Of a stretch of DNA of 37,999 nucleotides, positions 16,043-22,973 are shown piece by piece. The notes beneath the pieces were generated by a model. That model made no database searches and was not told where the DNA came from. It saw nothing but the letters and a program-made list of their open reading frames with translations. This DNA is from Clostridium sp. GTDB taxonomy: Bacteria; Bacillota; Clostridia; Lachnospirales; Lachnospiraceae. Position 1 is the stretch's first letter. Every line of letters begins with the position of its first letter. Both the position numbers and the translations under genes were made by a program. The stretch is from assembly GCA_023664385.1 (NCBI GenBank), contig JAMPFU010000030.1:1-37999 (forward strand), in the 5' to 3' direction.

Positions 16043-16960
16043 TTATGGAATGGTATTGAGAAACGCCTCAATAAAGTGGAGGGCGCATGCTCCGTCTGAA
16101 ACTGCTGTTACAACCTGCCGAACCTCCTTGGTTCTCGCATCTCCCGCTGCAAATATTCCGTCACAGCTTGTCAGACAGCTTTCATCGGCAATAATATAGC
16201 CTTTTTCGTCCATTTTTACCAAGCCTTTTGCAAAGTCTGTTTCCGGCTCCATTCCCACAGCGACAAATACCCCTGACACAGCGAGACGCTTTTCCTCCTC
16301 CGTCTGATTATTTTTTATTACTATCTCTGACAAAGCATCGCTGCCGCAAATTTCAGTCACTACATAATATGGCATAAATATAATGTTCTTTTTCGCCTTA
16401 ACCTTATCCTGAACATCCCTTGAAGCCCGAAGCTCCTCTCTCCGATGAATCAGGTAAACCGTATCACACAGATTGGAAAGATAAAGTGCATCCTCCAATG
16501 CCACATTTCCACCGCCCACACATGCTACCGTTTTCCCCTTGTAAAATGCACCGTCACAGGTTGCACAATATGACACTCCCATGCCCTTAAATTTTTCTTC
16601 CCCCAAAACGCCAAGCATTTTATGTCTTGCTCCTGTAGCAATCAGCACTGCTCTTGTATCTAATGTTTTGCCATCTGAAAGACATACGGTCTTATGCGTT
16701 CCTGCATCCACAAGCCCTTTGACAAGCCCTGACATAAACTGCGCCCCAAGAGAATTTGCATGACCCTTAAAGGCATTGGCAAGGTCAAAGCCGCTTGTGC
16801 CGTACATTCCAAGATAATTGTCAACCCGTTCCGTATTGACAATCTGTCCGCCGCTGTATGCTTCCTTTTCTATGATTACTGTATTAAGTCTTGCCCTCAT
16901 TGCATAAACAGCAGCAGAAAGCCCCGCCGGTCCACTGCCGATAATGATTAAATCGTACAT
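16043..16960 (-). CDS. trxB: Thioredoxin reductase
   Basis: FAD enzyme transferring electrons from NADPH to thioredoxin. The FAD-binding GSGPAG (residues 8-13), redox-active CATC (Cys132, Cys135), the NADPH-binding GGGNVALEDAL and the C-terminal GIFAAGD motif are all present; 305 residues is normal. Start ATG 16960 lies six bases after AGGAGA. The longer frame from GTG 16975 would overlap that ribosome site and is rejected. No thioredoxin gene is adjacent. A palindromic element lies just upstream. Confidence 0.95.
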   Translation of the reverse strand: MYDLIIIGSGPAGLSAAVYAMRARLNTVIIEKEAYSGGQIVNTERVDNYLGMYGTSGFDLANAFKGHANSLGAQFMSGLVKGLVDAGTHKTVCLSDGKTLDTRAVLIATGARHKMLGVLGEEKFKGMGVSYCATCDGAFYKGKTVACVGGGNVALEDALYLSNLCDTVYLIHRREELRASRDVQDKVKAKKNIIFMPYYVVTEICGSDALSEIVIKNNQTEEEKRLAVSGVFVAVGMEPETDFAKGLVKMDEKGYIIADESCLTSCDGIFAAGDARTKEVRQVVTAVSDGACALHFIEAFLNTIP

Positions 16961-16990
16961 TTGAAGTCTCCTCACACAAATTTTAAGACA

Positions 16991-17142
16991 TAGGTAATTG
17001 CGAAACTAACATTTTATTAATATACGTTGTCGAAAATATACAAGTTCATAGGCAGCGCACGCTTGCGCTTAACGCCCTGCTTATGAACTTGTATATTTTC
17101 TCCAACTTACGTTATTATAAAACAGAGTTTCGCAATTGCCTA
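16991..17142. mobile_element. 152-bp palindromic MITE-like element (family 1, complete copy)
   Basis: Terminal inverted repeats TAGGTAATTGCGAAACT and AGTTTCGCAATTGCCTA (one mismatch). The whole element is almost a single hairpin: the inner arms both contain GAAAATATACAAGTTCATA, with a short GC-rich centre. It has no coding capacity. If the outermost TA is a duplicated target, the pattern fits a Tc1/mariner- or IS630-type MITE; this is inference. A second, diverged copy starts at 37923. It sits between tcdA and trxB and could fold in read-through RNA. Confidence 0.75.
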
Positions 17143-17205
17143 AATAAAAAAAAAATTCACATTTATTGTATATGTTTTTTTCAAATATTTTTTTAATGAT
17201 ATATA

Positions 17206-17925
17206 TCACCCGCATAAATCACGGACTACCTCGCCTGCCATCAAAAGTCCCGCAACAGATGGCACAAAAGCAACGCTGCCCGGTATCTGCCTTTTTAAAG
17301 TGCCCTCGTCTGCCAAATTCATCTGACTCTCGTTAGGCTTTATGGGTTTTTCCGTAGAATATACACATTTCAGCTTTTTTATTCCCCGTTTTTTCAGCTC
17401 ATGCCTCATAACCCTTGCAAGCGGGCATACGGAAGTATCATAGATATCGGCAATCTGTAACAAGGATGGGTCAAGCTTATTTCCCGTACCCATGCTGCTT
17501 ATGACAGGCACATTATGCTTTTCTGCCTGCATCACAATTTCCAGCTTTGCACTTACGGTATCTACGGCATCAACAATATAAGAATATCCTGATAAATCTA
17601 TTTCCCCCGAATTTTCAGGGAGAAAAAAACATTTTGACAAAGTAATGCAGGCGTCAGGATTTATGTCTAAAATCCTTTCCTTCATAACATCTACCTTATA
17701 CTTTCCCACCGTTTGATGCAGTGCTATAATCTGCCTGTTTATATTTGACATTGAAATTACATCATTATCAACCAACAAAAAAGAGCCGACGCCACACCTT
17801 GCAAGCGCTTCTGCCACATATCCGCCCACACCGCCGATTCCAAACAAGGCAACCTTAGAGTTTTTCAGCCTTTTTAAGTTATCCTCACCCATTAAAAGTC
17901 TGGTTCTTGAAAAAATATCTGACAT
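17206..17925 (-). CDS. tcdA: tRNA threonylcarbamoyladenosine dehydratase TcdA-like (ThiF/E1 family)
   Basis: Expected to use ATP to cyclise t6A37 in tRNA to ct6A. The 239-residue protein shows the E1-like ATP-binding FGIGGVGGYVAEALARCG, the DNDVISMSNINRQI substrate-adenylation region and the C-terminal SVAFVPSVAGLL of the YgdL/CsdL branch, without a second domain. Start ATG 17925 follows GGAG by seven bases. The frame is open 43 codons further up to a GTG that overlaps the preceding gene, but that part includes a large hairpin and is not family sequence. MoeB/ThiF roles are less likely because no molybdopterin or thiamine genes are near. Confidence 0.87.
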   Translation of the reverse strand: MSDIFSRTRLLMGEDNLKRLKNSKVALFGIGGVGGYVAEALARCGVGSFLLVDNDVISMSNINRQIIALHQTVGKYKVDVMKERILDINPDACITLSKCFFLPENSGEIDLSGYSYIVDAVDTVSAKLEIVMQAEKHNVPVISSMGTGNKLDPSLLQIADIYDTSVCPLARVMRHELKKRGIKKLKCVYSTEKPIKPNESQMNLADEGTLKRQIPGSVAFVPSVAGLLMAGEVVRDLCG

Positions 17926-17990
17926 ATTGCTTCTCCACTTCTTATAGAACAAGTTATTTGGCACTGCATTTTGCACCTTGGTAAATGAAG

Positions 17991-18038
17991 CTGCCGCAAT
18001 GAGGATAACAGCACACCCGTATATCCTTACCGCGGCAG
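17991..18038 (-). terminator. Long hairpin after the PAS-GGDEF stop codon
   Basis: A 48-nt hairpin begins eight bases past the stop at 18047. CTGCCGC pairs perfectly with GCGGCAG, and the stem continues through GGTA/CATT-type pairs and AGGATA/TATCCT to about 17 bp with one mismatch. The tail on the minus strand is CTTCATTT, a weak U-tract. It is probably the terminator of the GGDEF gene. It also shows that the 5' extension of the tcdA frame is non-coding. Confidence 0.5.
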
Positions 18039-18046
18039 TCCATAAA

Positions 18047-19366
18047 TTATTCACTGAAAAAAATACCGTTCTTTTCCTTATACTTCATCTCGTACATGGC
18101 ATGATCTGCCCGTTCAAAGCAGTCCTTTATGTTTTCTCCTGACTTACAGCGGACAACGCCTGCACAAAATTGTGAGCCCAGCTTCAGGGCTTCAAGACCA
18201 TTTAATACCTCAAAGCTTGTTAATGCCTTTGTAAGTACAATGAACTCGTCGCCGCCAAATCTTCCAATAATGCTGTTTTCTCCAAAAACACGTATCAGGT
18301 TTGAAGCCATTTTCTTTAAAACAGTATCTCCATACTGATGTCCGTATTTGTCATTAATTTCCTTAAAATCGTCCAAATCAAGAACTGTAAGATAAAATTC
18401 TCCTGCCGGTGCCTCATCAATGTATTCCTGCATTTTATCAAAGGCAACCTCCTTGCGGTAGAGATTGGTAAGTCCATCCATATCCGCCTTATAGTTAAGC
18501 TTTTCCTGCTCCATTTTTTCTTCATGAATGTCCATGATTCTTCCGATTACGCTGGTAATGCTGCCGTCAGCGCCCACAACACTCTTATAAAATGTCTTAT
18601 GCCAGCGATATCCTCCACCCGATATGGAGGAAAGATATTCAAGGCTGTCCTCAACCTCCTCATTGCATGCCGTAAGAAGCGCCTCACGGAATACCTCGAT
18701 ATAGCTGCTGTGTACAATCGGCGAATGTCTGCTGTATTCACTATAATTCGGAATTTCCCTGCGTTTTTTATTATCAGGAAAATTGTAGGAAAATATCATA
18801 GTATCCTTCTTTGGATAATATTCAAATAAAAGTCCCTGTGCAGTTCCCTCAAGTATTTTGTAACGCTCCTTGAGCAGCATCACCTGCTCGTTTGCCTCTT
18901 TAAGCTCAGTAATTTTATTTTCCTTGTCCTTCTTATCGGAAATATCCGATATAACGGCAAGATAAATAGGACTTTCCCCTATTTTATTTTCAAGCATTAC
19001 GCCGCTTACATCAAACCAGCCTATGCTTCCGTCTTTTCTGAAGCCTCTCACAACATAATCTATATTTTCCCCCTTTGATGCGTGGGACATAATACATTTC
19101 CGGAATTCCTCCACATCTTCAGGCATAAGCGTCGAATAAATGTCTGTTGTATGCTCCAAATATTCTTCTTCCGTATATCCGATAGACGTAAAAAAGGCTT
19201 CATTGAGATACAGCGCCGTAACCATATCGCCAACCTCAAACAAGCCTACACCTACATGTATGTTTTTTAGTAAAAGATATAAAACATCATCAACATTATC
19301 CCCCATATACTGCAAACGGTGATAATCTGAAATCCCATAATTATTCCAAAGCTCCTCCGCTTTCAT
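18047..19366 (-). CDS. PAS-PAS-GGDEF diguanylate cyclase, cytoplasmic
   Basis: A 439-residue soluble protein. The first PAS domain (about 28-145) has NEAFFTSIGYTEEEYL and ends with the PAC segment AVISDISDKKDKE; a second PAS/PAC-like region follows (about 170-285), ending in IMDIHEEKMEQEK; then a GGDEF domain. The active-site motif GGDEF is intact at 371-375 and LDDFKEINDKYGHQYGD precedes it, so cyclic di-GMP synthesis is expected. No RxxD inhibitory site is seen. There is no membrane segment; the signal sensed is unknown. AAAGGGG gives a clear start. Promoter at 19472-19500. Confidence 0.9.
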   Translation of the reverse strand: MKAEELWNNYGISDYHRLQYMGDNVDDVLYLLLKNIHVGVGLFEVGDMVTALYLNEAFFTSIGYTEEEYLEHTTDIYSTLMPEDVEEFRKCIMSHASKGENIDYVVRGFRKDGSIGWFDVSGVMLENKIGESPIYLAVISDISDKKDKENKITELKEANEQVMLLKERYKILEGTAQGLLFEYYPKKDTMIFSYNFPDNKKRREIPNYSEYSRHSPIVHSSYIEVFREALLTACNEEVEDSLEYLSSISGGGYRWHKTFYKSVVGADGSITSVIGRIMDIHEEKMEQEKLNYKADMDGLTNLYRKEVAFDKMQEYIDEAPAGEFYLTVLDLDDFKEINDKYGHQYGDTVLKKMASNLIRVFGENSIIGRFGGDEFIVLTKALTSFEVLNGLEALKLGSQFCAGVVRCKSGENIKDCFERADHAMYEMKYKEKNGIFFSE

Positions 19367-19471
19367 ATTAACCCCTTTCCATTACCGTATATTACCATAC
19401 CGCCAGCCAATTCCTTGCAGTTTTTATATAATATTTTTGTGCAGGCAAAAAGAAATACCTGACACTAACAT

Positions 19472-19500
19472 ATTATGACATATTTATTCCCTAATTTCAA
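19472..19500 (-). promoter_or_regulatory. Sigma-A promoter of the PAS-GGDEF gene
   Basis: -35 TTGAAA (19495-19500), 17-bp spacer, -10 CATAAT (19472-19477). This implies a leader of about 100 nt before ATG 19366. I checked the leader for a cyclic-di-GMP riboswitch core and saw none. Confidence 0.55.
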
Positions 19501-19538
19501 GAATTCGTGCAGAATTCATTTTTCAACTTAACAAGCTT

Positions 19539-19733
19539 CTAATCCTGAGATATAGACTTTGCTTTCTGCAGCTTTCTTTTCTCCATCTCTTTCAAAAAAG
19601 CTTTCCCACCCTCGTTGTAGAAATTGATTTTTTCCTGTGTTGTCATATCTTTTGTAAGTTCATAATGATATTCCCGAATTTGATGAATATCATCAATCGT
19701 AAAATCAGGACTAATAACAGGTTCTGCAATCAT
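19539..19733 (-). CDS. Small protein paired with PIN toxin gene (putative antitoxin)
   Basis: A 64-residue acidic/basic helical protein with the motif FTIDDIHQIREYHYELTKDMT followed by QEKINFYNEGG. I recall this as a small uncharacterised family found next to PIN-domain genes in several phyla, which makes it a candidate antitoxin or accessory factor. The gene starts either at ATG 19733 or at GTG 19742, which overlaps the PIN stop by four bases. Either way it is translationally coupled to the PIN gene. Having the putative antitoxin second is the reverse of the usual order. No promoter of its own is visible. Confidence 0.6.
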   Translation of the reverse strand: MIAEPVISPDFTIDDIHQIREYHYELTKDMTTQEKINFYNEGGKAFLKEMEKRKLQKAKSISQD

Positions 19734-19738
19734 AATTA

Positions 19739-20212
19739 TCACTCACTTTCCAATAATACGGAAGGATTCCATATTTCAATCATTTTATATCCTTCCAAAT
19801 TTGTAATTGCCCTTACTCCTCTAATCGTTTTTACATTTACAATATGCTTAAAATTCCATGAAATAATACAGTCACATCCACTTATAATTGCTGCTCCTAT
19901 ATGTTGGCAGTCATCAAAGCTCTTTTGTGTCAAAACACCCATTTCAATAATTTTTTCTGCTACCATTGTAACATCTTCCGTAATATCCAACGTCGTAAAT
20001 TGTATTTCATTCAGGCAATCAATAAGTTGTGTCCTTTTGGGTTCTGAACATTTCTCTATCTCTCTTAATGTCACCGTAGACAAATACACATCATATTTCC
20101 CATCCTTAAACATTTTCCATAATTACCTCGTATCTGCCATCTTCTCAGGTACGTCATCTTGTAATAAATGACTGATAACTGACGTATCTAAATATACCTT
20201 TAATTTCTGCAT
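19739..20212 (-). pseudogene. PIN-domain ribonuclease toxin, interrupted by an in-frame stop
   Basis: Reading from ATG 20212, with AGGGG nine bases upstream, gives 29 residues containing the PIN first-strand motif VYLDTSVISHLL. A TAA then follows at 20123-20125, after which the same frame continues without shift to 19739 (KYDVYLSTVTLREIEKC, then DDCQHIGAAIISGCDCIISWNFKHI). The join is seamless, so one nonsense mutation has split a PIN gene of about 157 residues. The downstream open part (ATG 20113) has no good ribosome site and lacks the first catalytic Asp, so the toxin should be inactive unless the stop is read through or is a sequencing error. It is coupled to the small gene at 19539. Confidence 0.8.
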
Positions 20213-20270
20213 ACAACATTACCCCTATCCATAATATATCTTTTTTCCCTTTATGTGTCTTCAACATCCT

Positions 20271-20299
20271 ATGATATATTAACCCTACAATCTTTTCAA
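20271..20299 (-). promoter_or_regulatory. Promoter of the PIN/partner pair
   Basis: -35 TTGAAA (20294-20299), 17-bp spacer, -10 TATCAT (20271-20276), about 60 bp upstream of ATG 20212. Reasonable spacing and match, not supported by an obvious operator. Confidence 0.5.
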
Positions 20300-20310
20300 G
20301 AATTACCTTC

Positions 20311-20575
20311 CTAGCGTTGTTTCACTTTTGCCGTTATCTCAGGCAGGTTTGTCGGCAGAACCTGAACGATTTTAGGTATGTCAAGTCCATATGCCTTGAA
20401 TGATTTTTCTTTCAGGTTTTCAGCAAAGACCTTGCTTATGATGTCTTTATTTTGATATGCAATGTCGTTTTCCCTCTGCCTTAATAAGAGACGATATCGC
20501 TATTTTTTCTTCCTCTGCCAGTTCTATAATAGTTTCGTCATCAATAAATTTGTGAATTACAGTTCTTCTACTCAT
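20311..20575 (-). pseudogene. Truncated, frameshifted Rpn-type nuclease/transposase fragment
   Basis: From ATG 20575 one frame encodes about 35 residues (MSRRTVIHKFIDDETIIELA and onward) and then runs out of frame in a GGGAAAACG tract. In the other frame the Rpn N-terminus follows: DIAYQNKDIISKVFAENL, then KAYGLDIPKIVQVLPTNLPEI, ending at TAG 20311-20313. Removing one A of the tract joins the two. Full-length relatives are about 300 residues, so only the N-terminus remains. About 40 bp (near 20423-20465) match the left-edge copy at 2-45 with three mismatches. The ATG overlaps the stop of the upstream small membrane frame. Confidence 0.7.
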
Positions 20576-20793
20576 TTCATAATGTAAAACCTTATAGCCA
20601 CATAAATTGCAAGAACTCCCAAACAAAACAGCAGGGTATATAAATCTGAATTTTTAATATCCTCAAACGTAATATCCTTTTTTCCCCTATTTTTACGTAC
20701 AACCCAAAAACCACTAATAAAGAACATGCCTAATAGGGTAACGAAAATCATTCCTCCCCTTACCCAAATCAGCGTAAAAATAAATCCTATCAT
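20572..20793 (-). CDS. Small two-helix membrane protein, possibly a gene remnant
   Basis: A 73-residue frame with two hydrophobic segments (about 1-33 and 49-70) around a basic/acidic loop (RKNRGKKDITFEDIKNSD). I do not recognise it. No good ribosome site precedes the ATG at 20793. In another frame just upstream, GTG 20863 with GAGGT eight bases before it starts a further hydrophobic stretch (HDLGAIITGIIAFAWVLLSDM). This suggests one frameshifted membrane gene spanning 20572-20863 rather than an intact small gene. Confidence 0.35.
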   Translation of the reverse strand: MIGFIFTLIWVRGGMIFVTLLGMFFISGFWVVRKNRGKKDITFEDIKNSDLYTLLFCLGVLAIYVAIRFYIMK

Positions 20794-20863
20794 TTAACAT
20801 ATCAGACAAAAGTACCCATGCAAATGCAATAATGCCTGTTATTATGGCTCCAAGGTCATGCAC

Positions 20864-21116
20864 GTTTTATTACCTCGCCCATATTATAAAATCAGCCATG
20901 AGCAAAACTCAACAAAGCTAGTATTTATGCGTTTTGCCCGTTGTTTATGTTTTTATTATCACTCCAAATATATAGTAAATTCCACTGTCTGTTCCAAATC
21001 AGATATTATTTGCTTCTGTTTCCGTCAACATACAATTTTGTTCAATTTATCATATTTTTAGTTGGTTCTTTCTGTTTTTATCGGCTTCATACTCTATTCT
21101 CTATAAACTCAATTTT
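20864..21116. other. AT-rich non-coding stretch downstream of the ParE-type gene
   Basis: About 250 bases with no frame, RNA gene or repeat I can support on either strand. No clear terminator for the toxin-antitoxin operon is visible. Confidence 0.4.
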
Positions 21117-21443
21117 TTATTCAATGTTATATCCGGTCTTTAAAATTGTAATCCAATCACGCTTTCCATAAAGGAAACGGACAATATGCACTATATTTCC
21201 CTCAATAATGTAAAAGGCAACATAATTATTTACTATAATAAAACGCACTCCCCATTCATTTAATACGGGCTCATCCACAAGTACTCCAGACTCTGGAAAA
21301 ACTGACAAAGCAGATATCTCCTTTTCAGCCACATCTAATAAGTGTTCCGATACTGTAGGATTCTTCAGTACAAACGCAATGTAATCACGAGCACGAACCA
21401 AATCACGTTCTGCAGTTTTAGTGATATGAATCGTATAGTTCAT
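21117..21443 (-). CDS. RelE/ParE-family toxin
   Basis: A 108-residue member of the RelE/ParE superfamily. Visible are the N-terminal ITKTAERDLVRARDYI helix, the central VLNEWGVRFIIVNNYVAFYII strands and the final VRFLYGKRDWITIL, where Arg and Tyr residues typical of the ParE/RelE surface occur. Whether it cleaves mRNA or poisons gyrase cannot be judged from sequence. It overlaps the antitoxin gene by four bases (ATGA type), the classic coupled arrangement. Both genes look intact. Confidence 0.85.
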   Translation of the reverse strand: MNYTIHITKTAERDLVRARDYIAFVLKNPTVSEHLLDVAEKEISALSVFPESGVLVDEPVLNEWGVRFIIVNNYVAFYIIEGNIVHIVRFLYGKRDWITILKTGYNIE

Positions 21444-21703
21444 CCTTTTCTCCTGCCCCTTATATCTGCGATTGCTTCTGCAAAAGGACGAGTCTCTCCA
21501 TTCCTTACATCTTCGATTCCTTCCTTCAGCATATCATATAATTCAAATCTTGCTGTAAGCTGCTCATAAGCTTCAATGCTCATAACAGCCAAATCTCCTT
21601 TACCATTTTTTGTAATAAAAATTGGTTCATTATATGTGTGGCAAAAATTAGAAATTCCATTATAATCATTACGGAGCTCTGCACTTGATTTAATTGTTGG
21701 CAT
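21440..21703 (-). CDS. YefM/Phd-family antitoxin
   Basis: An 87-residue antitoxin: the N-terminal dimerising, DNA-binding Phd/YefM fold (KSSAELRNDYNGISNFCHTYNEPIFITKNGKGDLAVMS is read in two parts; YEQL follows) and a C-terminal tail that would wrap the toxin. It should neutralise the downstream ParE/RelE-type protein and, with it, repress the promoter. The ATG follows AGGAGGTGG. Upstream is a perfect consensus promoter with a perfect palindromic operator. Confidence 0.87.
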   Translation of the reverse strand: MPTIKSSAELRNDYNGISNFCHTYNEPIFITKNGKGDLAVMSIEAYEQLTARFELYDMLKEGIEDVRNGETRPFAEAIADIRGRRKG

Positions 21704-21721
21704 ACAACCACCTCCTAATTC

Positions 21722-21759
21722 TATAACAAAATTATAACGATATTTTGTTATATTGTCAA
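21722..21759 (-). promoter_or_regulatory. Toxin-antitoxin promoter with palindromic operator
   Basis: -35 TTGACA (21754-21759), 17-bp spacer and -10 TATAAT (21731-21736), both perfect matches. TATAACAAAAT and ATTTTGTTATA (21722-21732 and 21742-21752) form a perfect 11-bp inverted repeat with a 9-bp gap that overlaps the -10 and the spacer, exactly where an autoregulating YefM-toxin complex would bind. Confidence 0.85.
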
Positions 21760-21789
21760 TTGGTATGTTTTAACATATCCCCTATATGC

Positions 21790-21820
21790 AAAAACGCCGG
21801 AAACATGCCTGTTCCCGACG
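21790..21820 (-). terminator. Rho-independent terminator of rpsB-tsf
   Basis: An 11-bp stem (21795-21805 with 21810-21820, two G-U pairs) with loop GGCA, followed by TTTTTG on the minus strand, 18 bases past the tsf stop. It separates the ribosomal genes from the toxin-antitoxin pair; in B. subtilis pyrH would follow here. Confidence 0.92.
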
Positions 21821-21838
21821 ATTTTACGGTGATTCGTA

Positions 21839-22771
21839 TTATCCTAACTGAGCTGCAACCTCTGCTGCAAAGTCCTCATTCTTCTTCTCAAGACCTTCAC
21901 CTGTCTCAAAACGGACAAATTTCTTAACTGCAAGCTTGCAGCCCTGTGCCTTTGCAACAGATGCTACATATGCAGCAACATTTTCCTTATTCTCAGCCTT
22001 AACATACTCCTGCTCAAGAAGACAAACCTCCTTAAGCTCCTTATTCAGACGTCCCTGTACCATCTTCTCGATGATATTGTCAGGCTTGCTTGCATTCTTA
22101 GGGTCATTTTTAGCCTGTGCTACAAGAATTTCAAGCTCATGTGCCTTATACTCCTCAGATACCTCATCCGTTGAAACATACTTCGGATTCATGGCTGCAA
22201 CCTGCATTGCAACGTTCTTTAAGCACTCCTCAATTGCCTCGCCTGAACCATCTGTATCAGCCTCAACAAGAACACCAATCTTTCCGCCTGCATGAATGTA
22301 TGATACAACCATGCCCTCTGATTTGATTCTCTCAAATCTTCTGATTGTCATATTCTCGCCAATCTTGGCAATCATGGCTGCGTGCTTTTCCTCTACCGTC
22401 ATGGAAGGGTCATTTGCCCACTTCTCTGCCTTAAATGAATCAACATCCTCGGAAGTGCTTGTAACGAGCTGATCAACCACCTCTTTTACATATCCCTGGA
22501 ACACGTCATTCTTAGCAACAAAATCAGTCTCAGCATTTACCTCAACGATTGCTGCTGTCTTTCCGCCATCAATCACAGTTGTTGCAACAATACCCTCTGC
22601 TGCAATTCTTCCTGCCTTCTTCTGTGCAGTTGCAAGTCCCTTTTCTCTCAGGAACTCCATAGCCTTATCAAAATCGCCGTCACACTCTGTAAGAGCCTTC
22701 TTACAGTCCATCATGCCGGCACCTGATATTTCTCTTAACTCTTTAACCATACTAGCTGAAATAGCTGCCAT
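21839..22771 (-). CDS. tsf: Translation elongation factor Ts
   Basis: Nucleotide exchange factor for EF-Tu. The N-terminal VKELREISGAGMMDCKKAL and the EVNAETDFVAKNDVF motif are hallmarks of EF-Ts. The 310 residues include the core and C-terminal domain. AGGAGGA precedes the ATG. It is second in the rpsB-tsf unit and separated from rpsB by a 202-bp hairpin-rich spacer. Confidence 0.98.
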   Translation of the reverse strand: MAAISASMVKELREISGAGMMDCKKALTECDGDFDKAMEFLREKGLATAQKKAGRIAAEGIVATTVIDGGKTAAIVEVNAETDFVAKNDVFQGYVKEVVDQLVTSTSEDVDSFKAEKWANDPSMTVEEKHAAMIAKIGENMTIRRFERIKSEGMVVSYIHAGGKIGVLVEADTDGSGEAIEECLKNVAMQVAAMNPKYVSTDEVSEEYKAHELEILVAQAKNDPKNASKPDNIIEKMVQGRLNKELKEVCLLEQEYVKAENKENVAAYVASVAKAQGCKLAVKKFVRFETGEGLEKKNEDFAAEVAAQLG

Positions 22772-22829
22772 CTATATAGTCCTCCTAAATTAAATTATAT
22801 ATTAATCAATATTATAAATTGTAGAACAA

Positions 22830-22961
22830 AGTGCCTTCGGCACTCTTTATGCTACCACAACTTTAACGGCACTTTGGGCGAACCCTAGCAGGATTTTTAA
22901 TCCTGCCTTATAAGGAAATTCAAAGAATTTTCTTATAAAGGAACAAAGCGTCTTTGACGCT
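22830..22961 (-). other. Cluster of four hairpins in the rpsB-tsf spacer
   Basis: Within 132 bases are four separate stems: 22947-22952/22956-22961 (6 bp), 22908-22920/22926-22938 (12-13 bp, one mismatch), 22888-22895/22899-22906 (8 bp) and 22830-22835/22839-22844 (6 bp), each with a 3-5 nt loop. None is followed by a proper U-tract, so they are not strong terminators. They could adjust relative tsf expression, slow RNase or weakly attenuate. Small additional inverted AT repeats lie before the tsf start. Confidence 0.6.
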
Positions 22962-22973
22962 GCAGTTCGCATC

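Noticed and set aside
17926-18054. 43-codon N-terminal extension of tcdA
   Set aside because: It contains a 48-nt hairpin, overlaps the preceding gene and begins at a GTG without ribosome site; ATG 17925 has a proper one.
19367-19465. Cyclic-di-GMP riboswitch in the PAS-GGDEF leader
   Set aside because: No GEMM-I core motif or tetraloop-receptor arrangement is visible.
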